Notes under the pieces: model-generated
Told to the model about the DNA's origin: nothing
What the model saw: the letters and a program-made list of their open reading frames with translations, nothing else
Databases searched by the model: none
Translations under genes and position numbers: made by a program
In this document: positions 7,676 through 15,985 of the stretch, piece by piece
Layout of the letters: the number at the start of each line of letters is the position of its first letter
Numbering within the stretch: the first letter of the stretch is position 1
Origin: CAZSRX01 sp964609675 [NCBI: uncultured Bacteroidota bacterium]
GTDB taxonomy: Bacteria > CLD3 > SB21
Length of the DNA: 26,738 nt
Assembly: GCA_964609675.1 (NCBI GenBank)
Contig: CAZSRX010000043.1
Location: 1-26,738, forward strand
Direction: 5' to 3'

Positions 7676-10600
7676 ATGTTCCGTTTGCCTGAACGCGTAG
7701 CGAGGCGCCTTAAAGACCGATCGATTAAGATTCAGAATAAGATACTGATTGCGCTCCTTATAACAATGATACCGTTTCTTATCGGGTTTGCCGTGATGCA
7801 TCTTCTCAGCAACCAGCGGAACGCCATGATTCTGGAGAGTCGCCGAAAACAACTGGAGGAAACGGCGGGGGCCATACTCACTTTATACAGCCATAACCTT
7901 TCCCGGCATATCAAGGATTACGCATGCTGGAACGATATGGTTCATTTTGTTCAGGGGCGTCCAGTCGCACCGGACTGGCCCCAAAACAACCTCATTTTAA
8001 TTCAATCGTTGGAGGCCGAAAGGGTCTGGGTTTACGGCCTCGACAAGCAACTGATCTGGTCTGATACGGGTTCGGCTCCGAATCTGAGCGTCGAAATGCC
8101 GACAGACGTTATGGACAGTCTTTTTTTGAAGAGAACCGTTTCCTTTTTTCAGATGACAGATGCCGGTTTACTGCAGATAACAGGGAGCACCATTCATCGT
8201 TCGGAGGATTTTGAAAAGCGGTTGGCGCCGTACGGTTACTTGCTGGTAGCCAAACTGTGGAACGAGTCCTATCGGAAGGAGCTGGAACTGGTTATTGGCG
8301 GAAAAATTCGGGTTTATAGAGACCGGCCGGAAAGCGATGCATCCGATGACGCCGGCCTGTCGGTATTCCTGCCCATGCCCGGCTGGAAAGGCGGCGCGGC
8401 GGCTTATCTGGAGATTCAGAAATTTAACCCTTTTGCGTCCCAGTTTAATTTTACCACGTTGTTGACATACAGCCTGTTCGGTTTGTTCTGTGTGATTGTT
8501 CTCGGCATCATCATGGTTTCATTTCGTCGAATTGTCAGCCGGCCGATGACGGCCATCATGCAGAGCCTTGAAAAACGCGATGTCGCAAGCCTTCAGACCC
8601 TGACACGCCGGCGAGACGAATTTGGAAAAGTCTCCGGCATGCTGGCGGATTATTTCGAGCAGGAAGATAAACTGCTGAGAGCCATCGAGGCGCGCGAGCA
8701 GATCCAGAACGCTTTAGAGCAAAGGGACGCCGAACTTCGCAGTATCCTGAAGGCGGCGCCGGTCGGTATCGGGATGATGAAAGAACGGGTATTCCAATCC
8801 GTAAACGAGCACCTCTGCTTTATGACCGGTTATGACGCGGCAGAACTGCTCGGCAAGAGCGCGCGCCTGCTGTATCCGACACAGGAAGATTTTGATTATG
8901 TCGGCATGCTGCTGTACTCCGGCATCTGGGACCATGGCTCGGCCTCCGTAGAAACCCGCTGGCAACGGAAGGACGGTTCGGTGATCAACGTGTTCCTGAG
9001 TTCCGCCGCCGTAACGCCTGCGGATCCAAAAACACCCGTGGTCTTTACGGCTACGGACATTACGCAATATAAAGACACCGTAGAGCGGCTGGAAGAATCA
9101 GAAAAGGAATTTCGCACGCTTTATGAGTCCTCCAAAGACGCGGTCATGCTGCTCGATACCGACGGTTTCTTCGACTGCAATCCGGCCACGCTCAAAGTGT
9201 TCGGCTGTAAACGCATTGACGAATTTGTAGGCAAACATCCTTCCCAGTTCTCTCCGCCGTATCAACCCAACGGCTGCAATTCCTTCGATATGGCCCGACA
9301 TTATATCCACAAGGCGCTTGAGGAAGGTTCAGCGTCATTTGAATGGATGCACAGCCGTCTGGACGGCACGGTGTTCCCGGCGGAAGTGCTGCTGAGTTCG
9401 ATGATAATCCGCGATCAGCCGGTACTGCAGGCCGTGGTCCGTGACATTACGCCGCGCAAGCTGGCCGAGGAAGCGCTGCGCAAAAGCGAGGAAAAAATCC
9501 GCCGCATCACCGACAACATGATTGACATGGTCAGCCAGACCGATGCCGATGGTATCTATCAATATATCAGTCCTTCTCATAAAACCGTGCTGGGTTATGC
9601 TCCCGAAGATATGATCGGCCGACCGATGGCCGAACTGATTCATCCCGAAGATGCCGACCGCGTGGCTGAAATGATTCGTAATCGCATTTATGCCGGCGAC
9701 CAGGTGACGATTGAATTCCGTTTCCAGCATGCCGAAGGGTATTACCTTTGGCTGGAAGCCATTGGGAATCCTCTGCGCAACGTTCAGAATCAGGTTGTCG
9801 GAGCGGTGTACGGTACCCGCGATATTACCGAACGCAAAATGGCGGAGACGAATCTCCGTGAACTTAAGGAATTCAATGAAAGCATTATTAAAACCATGGC
9901 CGACGGCATTCTGATACAGAATGCGCAGGGAACATTTATATTTTATAATCCCGCTGCCTGTATGATGCTTGGCTATAACGAAGGCGAGTTGGTTGGTAAA
10001 CACTGGTCGGTCATTACGCCGACGGATCAGATCCAACTCGTGGAAGCGGCCGACCGCCGTCGCGCCGAAGGCATTACGGACTTATACGAACTGGAAGTAA
10101 TCACAAAGAGCGGTAACCGCCGTACCGTAATTGTCCATGGCAAACCAATGTACACAGCGGACAACAGGTTTTCGGGAACGCTGGCCGTCATTACCGATAT
10201 CACGGAACGAAAAGAAATCGAAACAGCCCTGAAACGGTCCGAAGAGCGCTACCGGTCGTTGGTGGACAACCTGATTGACGGCGTTTACCGGAGTACGCCC
10301 GATGGCCGGTTTGTCGAAGTCAATCCGGCAATGGTAAAAATGTTCGGTTACAGCAGCAAGGAAGAGATGCTCGCCATCGACATCAATACGGATATGTACA
10401 TCCAACCCTCCGATCGGCCGACCGTATATCCGGAAAGGGGCTATGCGATCATGGACACCTATCAGCTTAAACGAAAAGACGGAAGCCCTATATGGGTGGA
10501 GGAAAGCGTATTTTACGTTAAGGATACCCAGGGGAAAGTCATTTACCATGAAGGGATAATCCGCGATGTCACGAAACGTCTCGAGGCCGAAGCTGCCTTG

Positions 10601-11197
10601 AAAATCAGCGAGAAGCGATACCGCGATCTGGTCAATCAGAGCATGGGCTATATCTGCATTCATGACCTGAACGGGATTATTCTTATGGCCAATCCGGCAG
10701 GTGCTCATGCCCTCGGTCTCGAACCGGAAGATATGATCGGGCATTCTATGAGCGAATTTCTCATTTCTACCTATGCGCGCCGCTTCAGCGTTTATCTGGA
10801 TCAGATAAAAAAGGAATCAATTTTTAAAGGGCTGATGCATGTCCGAACCCAGACTAAACAGGTTCAGATCTGGATGTATCATAACGTCAAATTTGAAGAT
10901 CCCGGAAAAGAGCCTTATGTTTTATGCCACGGGCAGGATATTACGGAAATTGAGCGGGCCCGCAAAGAGCGCGAAAAACTGATTCAGCAACTGCAGAAAG
11001 CGCTGGCTAAAGTGAAAACCCTGAGCGGTCTGCTGCCGATCTGCGCGGGATGTAAGAGAATCCGCGATGACGGGGGGTATTGGAACCAGATAGAGAATTA
11101 CATTTCCGATCATTCCGAAGCGGAGTTCAGCCACGGTATGTGCCCGGAGTGCCAGCGGAAATATTATCCGGAACTGTTCAAGGACGAGGAGAATTAA
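7676..11197 (+). CDS. Membrane multi-PAS sensor protein with CHASE4-like domain and C-terminal Cys4 module
   Basis: From ATG 7676 the protein has 1173 residues. Order: TM1 (about 23-44); an extracytoplasmic CHASE4-like domain (about 50-250, with the signature KDYACWNDMVHFV at 80-92); TM2 (259-283); a HAMP-like linker; six PAS domains (about 352-470, 478-595, 607-722, 732-845, 858-968, 980-1090), several ending in the typical DITERK PAC motif; a short coiled coil; and a Cys4 module with CAGC (1123-1126) and CPEC (1156-1159) around a GYWNQIE stretch. No HisKA, HATPase, GGDEF, EAL or methyl-accepting region is present, so output is unknown. The frame is open to TTG 7643; ATG 7676 is preferred because AAGAG lies 8 bp upstream and the TTG has none. 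It is monocistronic. Confidence 0.9.
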   Translation: MFRLPERVARRLKDRSIKIQNKILIALLITMIPFLIGFAVMHLLSNQRNAMILESRRKQLEETAGAILTLYSHNLSRHIKDYACWNDMVHFVQGRPVAPDWPQNNLILIQSLEAERVWVYGLDKQLIWSDTGSAPNLSVEMPTDVMDSLFLKRTVSFFQMTDAGLLQITGSTIHRSEDFEKRLAPYGYLLVAKLWNESYRKELELVIGGKIRVYRDRPESDASDDAGLSVFLPMPGWKGGAAAYLEIQKFNPFASQFNFTTLLTYSLFGLFCVIVLGIIMVSFRRIVSRPMTAIMQSLEKRDVASLQTLTRRRDEFGKVSGMLADYFEQEDKLLRAIEAREQIQNALEQRDAELRSILKAAPVGIGMMKERVFQSVNEHLCFMTGYDAAELLGKSARLLYPTQEDFDYVGMLLYSGIWDHGSASVETRWQRKDGSVINVFLSSAAVTPADPKTPVVFTATDITQYKDTVERLEESEKEFRTLYESSKDAVMLLDTDGFFDCNPATLKVFGCKRIDEFVGKHPSQFSPPYQPNGCNSFDMARHYIHKALEEGSASFEWMHSRLDGTVFPAEVLLSSMIIRDQPVLQAVVRDITPRKLAEEALRKSEEKIRRITDNMIDMVSQTDADGIYQYISPSHKTVLGYAPEDMIGRPMAELIHPEDADRVAEMIRNRIYAGDQVTIEFRFQHAEGYYLWLEAIGNPLRNVQNQVVGAVYGTRDITERKMAETNLRELKEFNESIIKTMADGILIQNAQGTFIFYNPAACMMLGYNEGELVGKHWSVITPTDQIQLVEAADRRRAEGITDLYELEVITKSGNRRTVIVHGKPMYTADNRFSGTLAVITDITERKEIETALKRSEERYRSLVDNLIDGVYRSTPDGRFVEVNPAMVKMFGYSSKEEMLAIDINTDMYIQPSDRPTVYPERGYAIMDTYQLKRKDGSPIWVEESVFYVKDTQGKVIYHEGIIRDVTKRLEAEAALKISEKRYRDLVNQSMGYICIHDLNGIILMANPAGAHALGLEPEDMIGHSMSEFLISTYARRFSVYLDQIKKESIFKGLMHVRTQTKQVQIWMYHNVKFEDPGKEPYVLCHGQDITEIERARKEREKLIQQLQKALAKVKTLSGLLPICAGCKRIRDDGGYWNQIENYISDHSEAEFSHGMCPECQRKYYPELFKDEEN

Positions 11198-11361
11198 CCG
11201 CGTAGCCGTTTGCCGTTAGGGAATCGTATCAAAGTCGTTGCGGTACTTTTTACCCGGCCATTAATTGCATCCGAGCATCCGCGCAATATTTTGTCAGGTT
11301 TTTTTCAAGGCGGTTTGCTTTTTTTACTTCAAAAATTGTATATTGCATTTAACCTCAACGG

Positions 11362-12303
11362 GTGCAATCTATATTGATACAGCGTGAATTCAAAATACTT
11401 GCCATCGACGGCGGGGGCATCCGCGGCGTGTGTCCGGCGGCCTATCTGAAATTTTTTCAGGACCGGTTAACGCATCCCCTGCGGGATTATTTTGATCTTT
11501 TAGTAGGCGCTTCTACCGGAGGCTTTATTACCGTAAGCCTGGCTTTGGGAAAATCTATCGGCGAGATTTTGCAGTTGTATGAAGCTAAAGGCCGGTATAT
11601 TTTCAGGCCGGTGTCGCGCGGTTTGCTGAAGCCGAAATACGATCTTCAGGTTATCGCAGGCATTCTCAAAGAATTTTTCGGCGAATCCGTCACGCTGGCA
11701 GACGCCCGCTGTCGGGTTTGCGTACCGGCAGTGGACTTGCACCGCGCCCGAACGGTCGTGTTCAAGACCCGTCATTTGAATTCCAATGCCAATATTCCCG
11801 ATATACCCGCCTGGCAGATTACAGCCGCTGCGTCCGCGGCGCCGTATTATTTTGAACCATTCCGCACCATTACCGGTCTGAAAGCCGACGGCAGTTTGTG
11901 GGCCAACAACCCATCCCTGGTCGCGCTGACCGAAGCGCTCTATTTGGGTTATCAGACCGGCGAGATCAAAATTCTTTCCATCGGTACCGGCGCGCGGCGT
12001 TTTCATAAAAAACAAACCCGCTACGGATTCGGCATACTCGGCTGGGGGCGCCAGTTAATCGACCTGATTCTTCAGACGCAATCCGACAGCGCCGTCAACA
12101 TCACCACGATTCTTTGTAAAGATCATTACAAACGGATTCAGATTGATCTGCCGCAGGCCGTCAGTTTTGAACTGGATGAATACCGGAAAATTCCCGAATT
12201 AAAATCATACGCCGAAGCGCGGGCCAGGGAAACCTTTGAAGAAGTCAGCGCCGTGTTCTTTCGTAACACCGTGCCGCCTTTTGTCGGTTCTCATCACCGG
12301 TAA
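11362..12303 (+). CDS. Patatin-like phospholipase
   Basis: A predicted lipid acyl hydrolase using a Ser-Asp dyad. The 313-residue protein has the oxyanion loop DGGGIRG (16-22), the nucleophile elbow GASTGG with Ser51 (49-54) and the catalytic Asp176 in a DGS motif (the family norm is DGG or DGA) followed by LWANNPS. There is no signal peptide or membrane span, so it is probably cytoplasmic. The start is uncertain: GTG 11362 lacks an SD, while TTG 11374 has only GGTG about 7 bp before it. The next gene, an Xaa-Pro peptidase, begins 93 bp later with its own promoter candidate. Overall shape resembles CBASS-type CapV lipases, but no cyclic-nucleotide synthase is nearby, so a housekeeping lipase is as likely. 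Confidence 0.88.
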   Translation: MQSILIQREFKILAIDGGGIRGVCPAAYLKFFQDRLTHPLRDYFDLLVGASTGGFITVSLALGKSIGEILQLYEAKGRYIFRPVSRGLLKPKYDLQVIAGILKEFFGESVTLADARCRVCVPAVDLHRARTVVFKTRHLNSNANIPDIPAWQITAAASAAPYYFEPFRTITGLKADGSLWANNPSLVALTEALYLGYQTGEIKILSIGTGARRFHKKQTRYGFGILGWGRQLIDLILQTQSDSAVNITTILCKDHYKRIQIDLPQAVSFELDEYRKIPELKSYAEARARETFEEVSAVFFRNTVPPFVGSHHR

Positions 12304-12337
12304 CGGCATCCGGAACCTTGCAAGGTCCATTCCCTGC

Positions 12338-12366
12338 TTGACTTTGTAATCGGATACCGGTAATTT
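12338..12366 (+). promoter_or_regulatory. Candidate promoter for the peptidase-glycosyltransferase pair
   Basis: TTGACT (12338-12343) and TAATTT (12361-12366) are spaced by 17 bp, 30 bp before the TTG start codon. The -35 is good and the -10 poor (3 of 6 consensus bases). A perfect 12-bp palindrome, ACCTTGCAAGGT (12315-12326), lies 11 bp upstream; palindromes of this length are expected by chance several times in a window this size. Confidence 0.35.
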
Positions 12367-12396
12367 GATTCCTACATGTACAACAGGACCCATTGA

Positions 12397-13479
12397 TTGA
12401 TAGACCTTATTGAAAATATAAAATATCGGTTAAAGGAATTAAAATTATCCCATTTTTTAACGGCGCACCCCGTGCATCTGCGTTATCTGTGCGGATTTAC
12501 GGGATCGACCGGTTTATGCCTCGTCGCCGAAGACCATCAATATTTCATTACCGACGGCCGGTATCAAGAACAGGCACAGAAAGAGATTCTCGGCTATGAA
12601 TTATTTTTTGCCGAAAACAGCCGGTTGTTATACCCGACCATCTTAAACGCCGGTCTGCTGCCTCCCGGATGCCGTGTTGGATTCGAAGCGGATTATGTAA
12701 CCATCAGCCTGCATGAATACCTGGTAAACACATTCCCGCAGGCGATATGGATTCCGGCACGGCAGATTGTCGAGCCGCTGAGGATAATTAAACGCGCTGA
12801 AGAGCTGGATGCCATAAAAAAAGCCGTGCGGATTACGGAAAACGTATTTCAGGAAATACTGCGTCATATTCGGCCCGGAATAACCGAATCTGAAATTGCC
12901 GCGCGGATTGCCTATCTTCTTCGGCTAAAAGGCGGACAGAAAGAAGCGTTCGACGTCATCGTCGCCAGCGGAGCCCGGACGGCGCTGCCGCACGCCAAGC
13001 CCACCGGCAAAGCGGTCGAACCGGGCGATGCGGTAATCCTGGATTTCGGAGCCGTTTACAATGGGTACCACGCCGATATGACCCGCACGGTATTTATGGG
13101 CAATCCCTCCGAACAGCAGAAAAATCTTTACCATCGTGTTAACGACGCGCTGCAAAAGGCGTCATCGCTCGCGGTGCCGGGAATAATCGCGGCCGACCTT
13201 GACGATCACGTGAGGAAATATTTCAACGATCACGGGATGGGTACCCATTTTCTGCATGCGCTGGGCCACGGCATCGGACTGGAAATTCATGAGGCGCCGC
13301 TGATCGGTGCCGCTCAATCCGGAACGCTGACGCCCGGGATGGTTTTTACGCTGGAACCCGGTTTATATCTGCCGGGGGCATTCGGCGTGCGGATAGAAAA
13401 CGATTATTACCTCAGCGCATCCGGAACCGTAAATCTGATGAGCATCCCGGAATCAATGATTATACTACCGGTGTCCTGA
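12397..13479 (+). CDS. Xaa-Pro aminopeptidase (M24B family)
   Basis: A metallopeptidase removing N-terminal residues ahead of proline. The 360-residue protein has an N-terminal creatinase-like domain (about 5-130) and the pita-bread catalytic domain. All five dinuclear metal ligands are visible: Asp216 (ILDFGAV), Asp227 (YHADMTRT), His291 (ALGHGIGLEIHE), Glu320 (FTLEPGLY) and Glu334 (VRIENDYY). His199 in LPHAKP and His298 match conserved active-site histidines. Translation starts at TTG 12397, supported by AGGA 8 bp upstream; no ATG is available near the N-terminus. Its TGA overlaps the next gene's ATG by one base, indicating coupled translation. Whether the substrate is a dipeptide (PepQ-like) or longer peptides (PepP-like) is not resolved. 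Confidence 0.93.
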   Translation: MIDLIENIKYRLKELKLSHFLTAHPVHLRYLCGFTGSTGLCLVAEDHQYFITDGRYQEQAQKEILGYELFFAENSRLLYPTILNAGLLPPGCRVGFEADYVTISLHEYLVNTFPQAIWIPARQIVEPLRIIKRAEELDAIKKAVRITENVFQEILRHIRPGITESEIAARIAYLLRLKGGQKEAFDVIVASGARTALPHAKPTGKAVEPGDAVILDFGAVYNGYHADMTRTVFMGNPSEQQKNLYHRVNDALQKASSLAVPGIIAADLDDHVRKYFNDHGMGTHFLHALGHGIGLEIHEAPLIGAAQSGTLTPGMVFTLEPGLYLPGAFGVRIENDYYLSASGTVNLMSIPESMIILPVS

Positions 13480-14768
13480 TGAAAAAAGTACTGATCCTTG
13501 CATACTATTTCCCGCCTATGGGCCTTAGCGGCGTTCAGCGAACGCTTAAATTCGTCAAGTACCTGCCCGATTTCGGCTGGGAGCCGACCGTCCTGACCGT
13601 AGAGCCGCATGCCTACTTCGCATTCGATTATTCGTTTGAAAAAGAAATCGAAAACCGTCCGGTAAAGGTCTGGCGTTGCTTACCGGGCAAAGCCTTCCGG
13701 GCTGTTCGAAACCCCAAAACGGTGTCCATGAAACATGAACATCTGCGTTTCATCTTTAACCGTCTGAGCCAGTTGTTTTTCATACCGGACAATAAAAAAG
13801 GATGGATGCACAGCGCGCTTGATTTTCTTTCGGGCAAAGATATGGCATCCTTCGATTTAATCTTTTCGACCGCGCCGCCTTTCACCTCGCATCTCATCGC
13901 GGCCCGGCTGAAAGCATTATATGGAAAACCGGCCGTTATCGACTTCCGTGATCCGTGGCTGGAAAATCCTTATCATATCTACTGGTCGCCCTGGCACAAG
14001 AAAGCGCATCGGGCGCTGGAACAGACGGCCATACAGGCCGCCGATGCCGTGGTGCTGATTAACGACGGCATAAGGGATCTGTTGAAGGCGCGATATACGG
14101 AGCCGGATTTGTCGCATAAAATGCATATCGTGGAACACGGTTATGACGCGGAGGATTTTTCGGTCACTTCTTTGGATGCGTCTGTAACTCTAAATAACGA
14201 CCGGGTAAATTTTGTGTATTCCGGTGTCTTCTATGATATGAATACGCCGGCTCCTTTGTACCGCGCGCTGGCGCTTATCAAAGAAAAGCATCCTGAAATA
14301 TATGCCGGTCTTGCTTTTTACATGGTGGGATATGTCCAGATACATTATCGCAAACAAGCCCGAATGCTGGGCGTGGAGGACCGGTTCATTTATACGGGTT
14401 ACCTGGAACATCCGCAGGCGGTTGCCTGGCTGAAAGCCGCCGATGTCTTATGGTTAACGCTGGGTGTGTCCAGGAAAGGCCATCAGAACCCGTTTGCCGG
14501 AAAAGCGTTTGAATACCTGGGAAGTCAAAAACCTATTTTGGCCATTCTGCCCGATAATAGTCTGAAAAAAATGCTTGAGGGGTTTGAACATGTCGTGATG
14601 GCGCATCCGGATCACACCGAAGCTATTGCATCGGCAATTATTGATTTGGCTAAACGCAAAGCGTTACATCAATTACCGGTTGGCGATATTGAAAAAATCA
14701 GGCTCTATGACAGGAAATTACTGACAGGGAAATTAGCGGCTATTTTTGATTGCGTTGTGAAAAAGTGA
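13479..14768 (+). CDS. GT4-like glycosyltransferase
   Basis: A probable retaining GT-B glycosyltransferase transferring sugar from a nucleotide donor to a surface glycan or lipid acceptor. The 429-residue protein opens with VLILAYYFPPMGLSGVQR (4-21), the acceptor-side loop typical of group 1 transferases, then VIDFRDPW (153-160). The C-terminal donor domain has HGYD (220-223), YSGVFYD (247-253), TGYLEHPQAVAWLKAADVL (306-324) and the donor-binding glutamate region FAGKAFEYLG with Glu345. There is no signal peptide or clear membrane span. Its start overlaps the peptidase stop by one base. No other glycan-biosynthesis gene is adjacent, so the product cannot be guessed. Confidence 0.88.
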   Translation: MKKVLILAYYFPPMGLSGVQRTLKFVKYLPDFGWEPTVLTVEPHAYFAFDYSFEKEIENRPVKVWRCLPGKAFRAVRNPKTVSMKHEHLRFIFNRLSQLFFIPDNKKGWMHSALDFLSGKDMASFDLIFSTAPPFTSHLIAARLKALYGKPAVIDFRDPWLENPYHIYWSPWHKKAHRALEQTAIQAADAVVLINDGIRDLLKARYTEPDLSHKMHIVEHGYDAEDFSVTSLDASVTLNNDRVNFVYSGVFYDMNTPAPLYRALALIKEKHPEIYAGLAFYMVGYVQIHYRKQARMLGVEDRFIYTGYLEHPQAVAWLKAADVLWLTLGVSRKGHQNPFAGKAFEYLGSQKPILAILPDNSLKKMLEGFEHVVMAHPDHTEAIASAIIDLAKRKALHQLPVGDIEKIRLYDRKLLTGKLAAIFDCVVKK

Positions 14769-14815
14769 GATAACAGATCGTTTATCATCTTCGGGTTGTT
14801 AGCGCTCGCGGTGTA

Positions 14816-15985
14816 TCAGCACAAAATAGCGTTTAGTTTTTCCAGGGCAGTGGTCATCTTTTCCGGAGGTTCGCCGGTGAAGCAGATGCGGACATAGTCT
14901 CCGAAGTCTTTTCCGAAATCCCGACCCGGCGCCACCGCAACGCCCGCGTCCATGCACGCCCCAATCACGTCCCAGTAATCACGTCCTTTCAGATATTCTT
15001 TCACTGAGAAAAAGAAAAAATAACTGCCTTCCGGTTTCTGAATAGTAAACCGGGCCGTCCTCAAACCCTGATCCCGCAGGTTTTGATAGGTGCGCTGGAC
15101 TTCCGGCATCCACTGATGCCGCGTTCGGACCGGTTCGATCATCATGTACTGGGCGTGCGTGGTTGGTCCATATATTTGATGCACCAGTACTTTATTAAAA
15201 GCGGGCATGATATTCTGGTCGGCAACCAGGTAACCGACGCGCAGTCCCGCGAACATGAATATTTTTGAAAAAGTAAATACCGACACCGTTCGTTCGGCCA
15301 TGCCGGATAAACTGCCGATGGAAATGTGCCGATGGCCGTCGAACGTGAGGCCGTCATACGCTTCATCGGAGATTAACCACAAATTGTGACGCGATACCCA
15401 CCGGGCGATCTGCTCCAGATGCTCACGGCGGAGTACCTTGCCGCTGGGATTGTTGGGCGTATTCAAATAAAGCGCCGCCGTACGCGGCGTGAGATACGCA
15501 TCCCAGTTAGCGGTGACATCGCCGGTTGCCGGTTGGTATAAATCCGTATAGAAGGGGAGTTCCGTCACGCGGCCGCCGACCAGCTTAACGATTCCGGGGA
15601 AAAAAGGCCAGCAGGGCGTCAGCACCAACACTTCGTCGCCGGGATCTATCAAACTCATCATGGCGATATTCAGCGCATTCACGGCGCCTCCGGTTATCAG
15701 AATGTTATCGCGGGTGGCGGTAAGACCGTTGTCTTCGGATACTTTCTCCGCCAAAGCGATTCGCAAACCATGTATGCCGTAGGTGTTGACATAGCGGTTG
15801 AAGTCCGGATGGGAATTTTTAAACGAAGCGTCGATGGGCAGCGGATAAAGCGGGTGCTGATAAGTGTCGCCAATATGCAGTTTAATGAGATTTTTACCCT
15901 GCGCTTTGAGACGTTTGCCGAAGCGTTCATACACGGAGCCGGGAATGTCTGCCACACGCGCCGCCAATTTCGGAAACTTAGGCAC
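14816..15985 (-). CDS. Class I/II pyridoxal-phosphate aminotransferase
   Basis: A fold-type I PLP enzyme, probably exchanging the amino group of an amino acid with 2-oxoglutarate. Numbered from GTG 15985 (389 aa): NTPNNPSG (175-182) holds the cofactor-ring asparagine; SDEAYD has Asp207 and Tyr210; FTFSK places the Schiff-base lysine at 241; and YVRICF has the carboxylate-binding Arg366. A GTG at 15997 is also in frame but has no SD; GTG 15985 has AGGTG about 9 bp upstream. Either start overlaps the 3' end of the sensor kinase gene, so the two are translationally coupled. It resembles the aspartate/aromatic/alanine aminotransferase group; substrate is unresolved. Confidence 0.9.
   Translation of the reverse strand: MPKFPKLAARVADIPGSVYERFGKRLKAQGKNLIKLHIGDTYQHPLYPLPIDASFKNSHPDFNRYVNTYGIHGLRIALAEKVSEDNGLTATRDNILITGGAVNALNIAMMSLIDPGDEVLVLTPCWPFFPGIVKLVGGRVTELPFYTDLYQPATGDVTANWDAYLTPRTAALYLNTPNNPSGKVLRREHLEQIARWVSRHNLWLISDEAYDGLTFDGHRHISIGSLSGMAERTVSVFTFSKIFMFAGLRVGYLVADQNIMPAFNKVLVHQIYGPTTHAQYMMIEPVRTRHQWMPEVQRTYQNLRDQGLRTARFTIQKPEGSYFFFFSVKEYLKGRDYWDVIGACMDAGVAVAPGRDFGKDFGDYVRICFTGEPPEKMTTALEKLNAILC

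Noticed and set aside
11362-14768. A CBASS defence operon around the patatin
   Set aside because: The neighbours are an Xaa-Pro peptidase and a glycosyltransferase; no nucleotidyltransferase, ubiquitin-like or HORMA gene is present.
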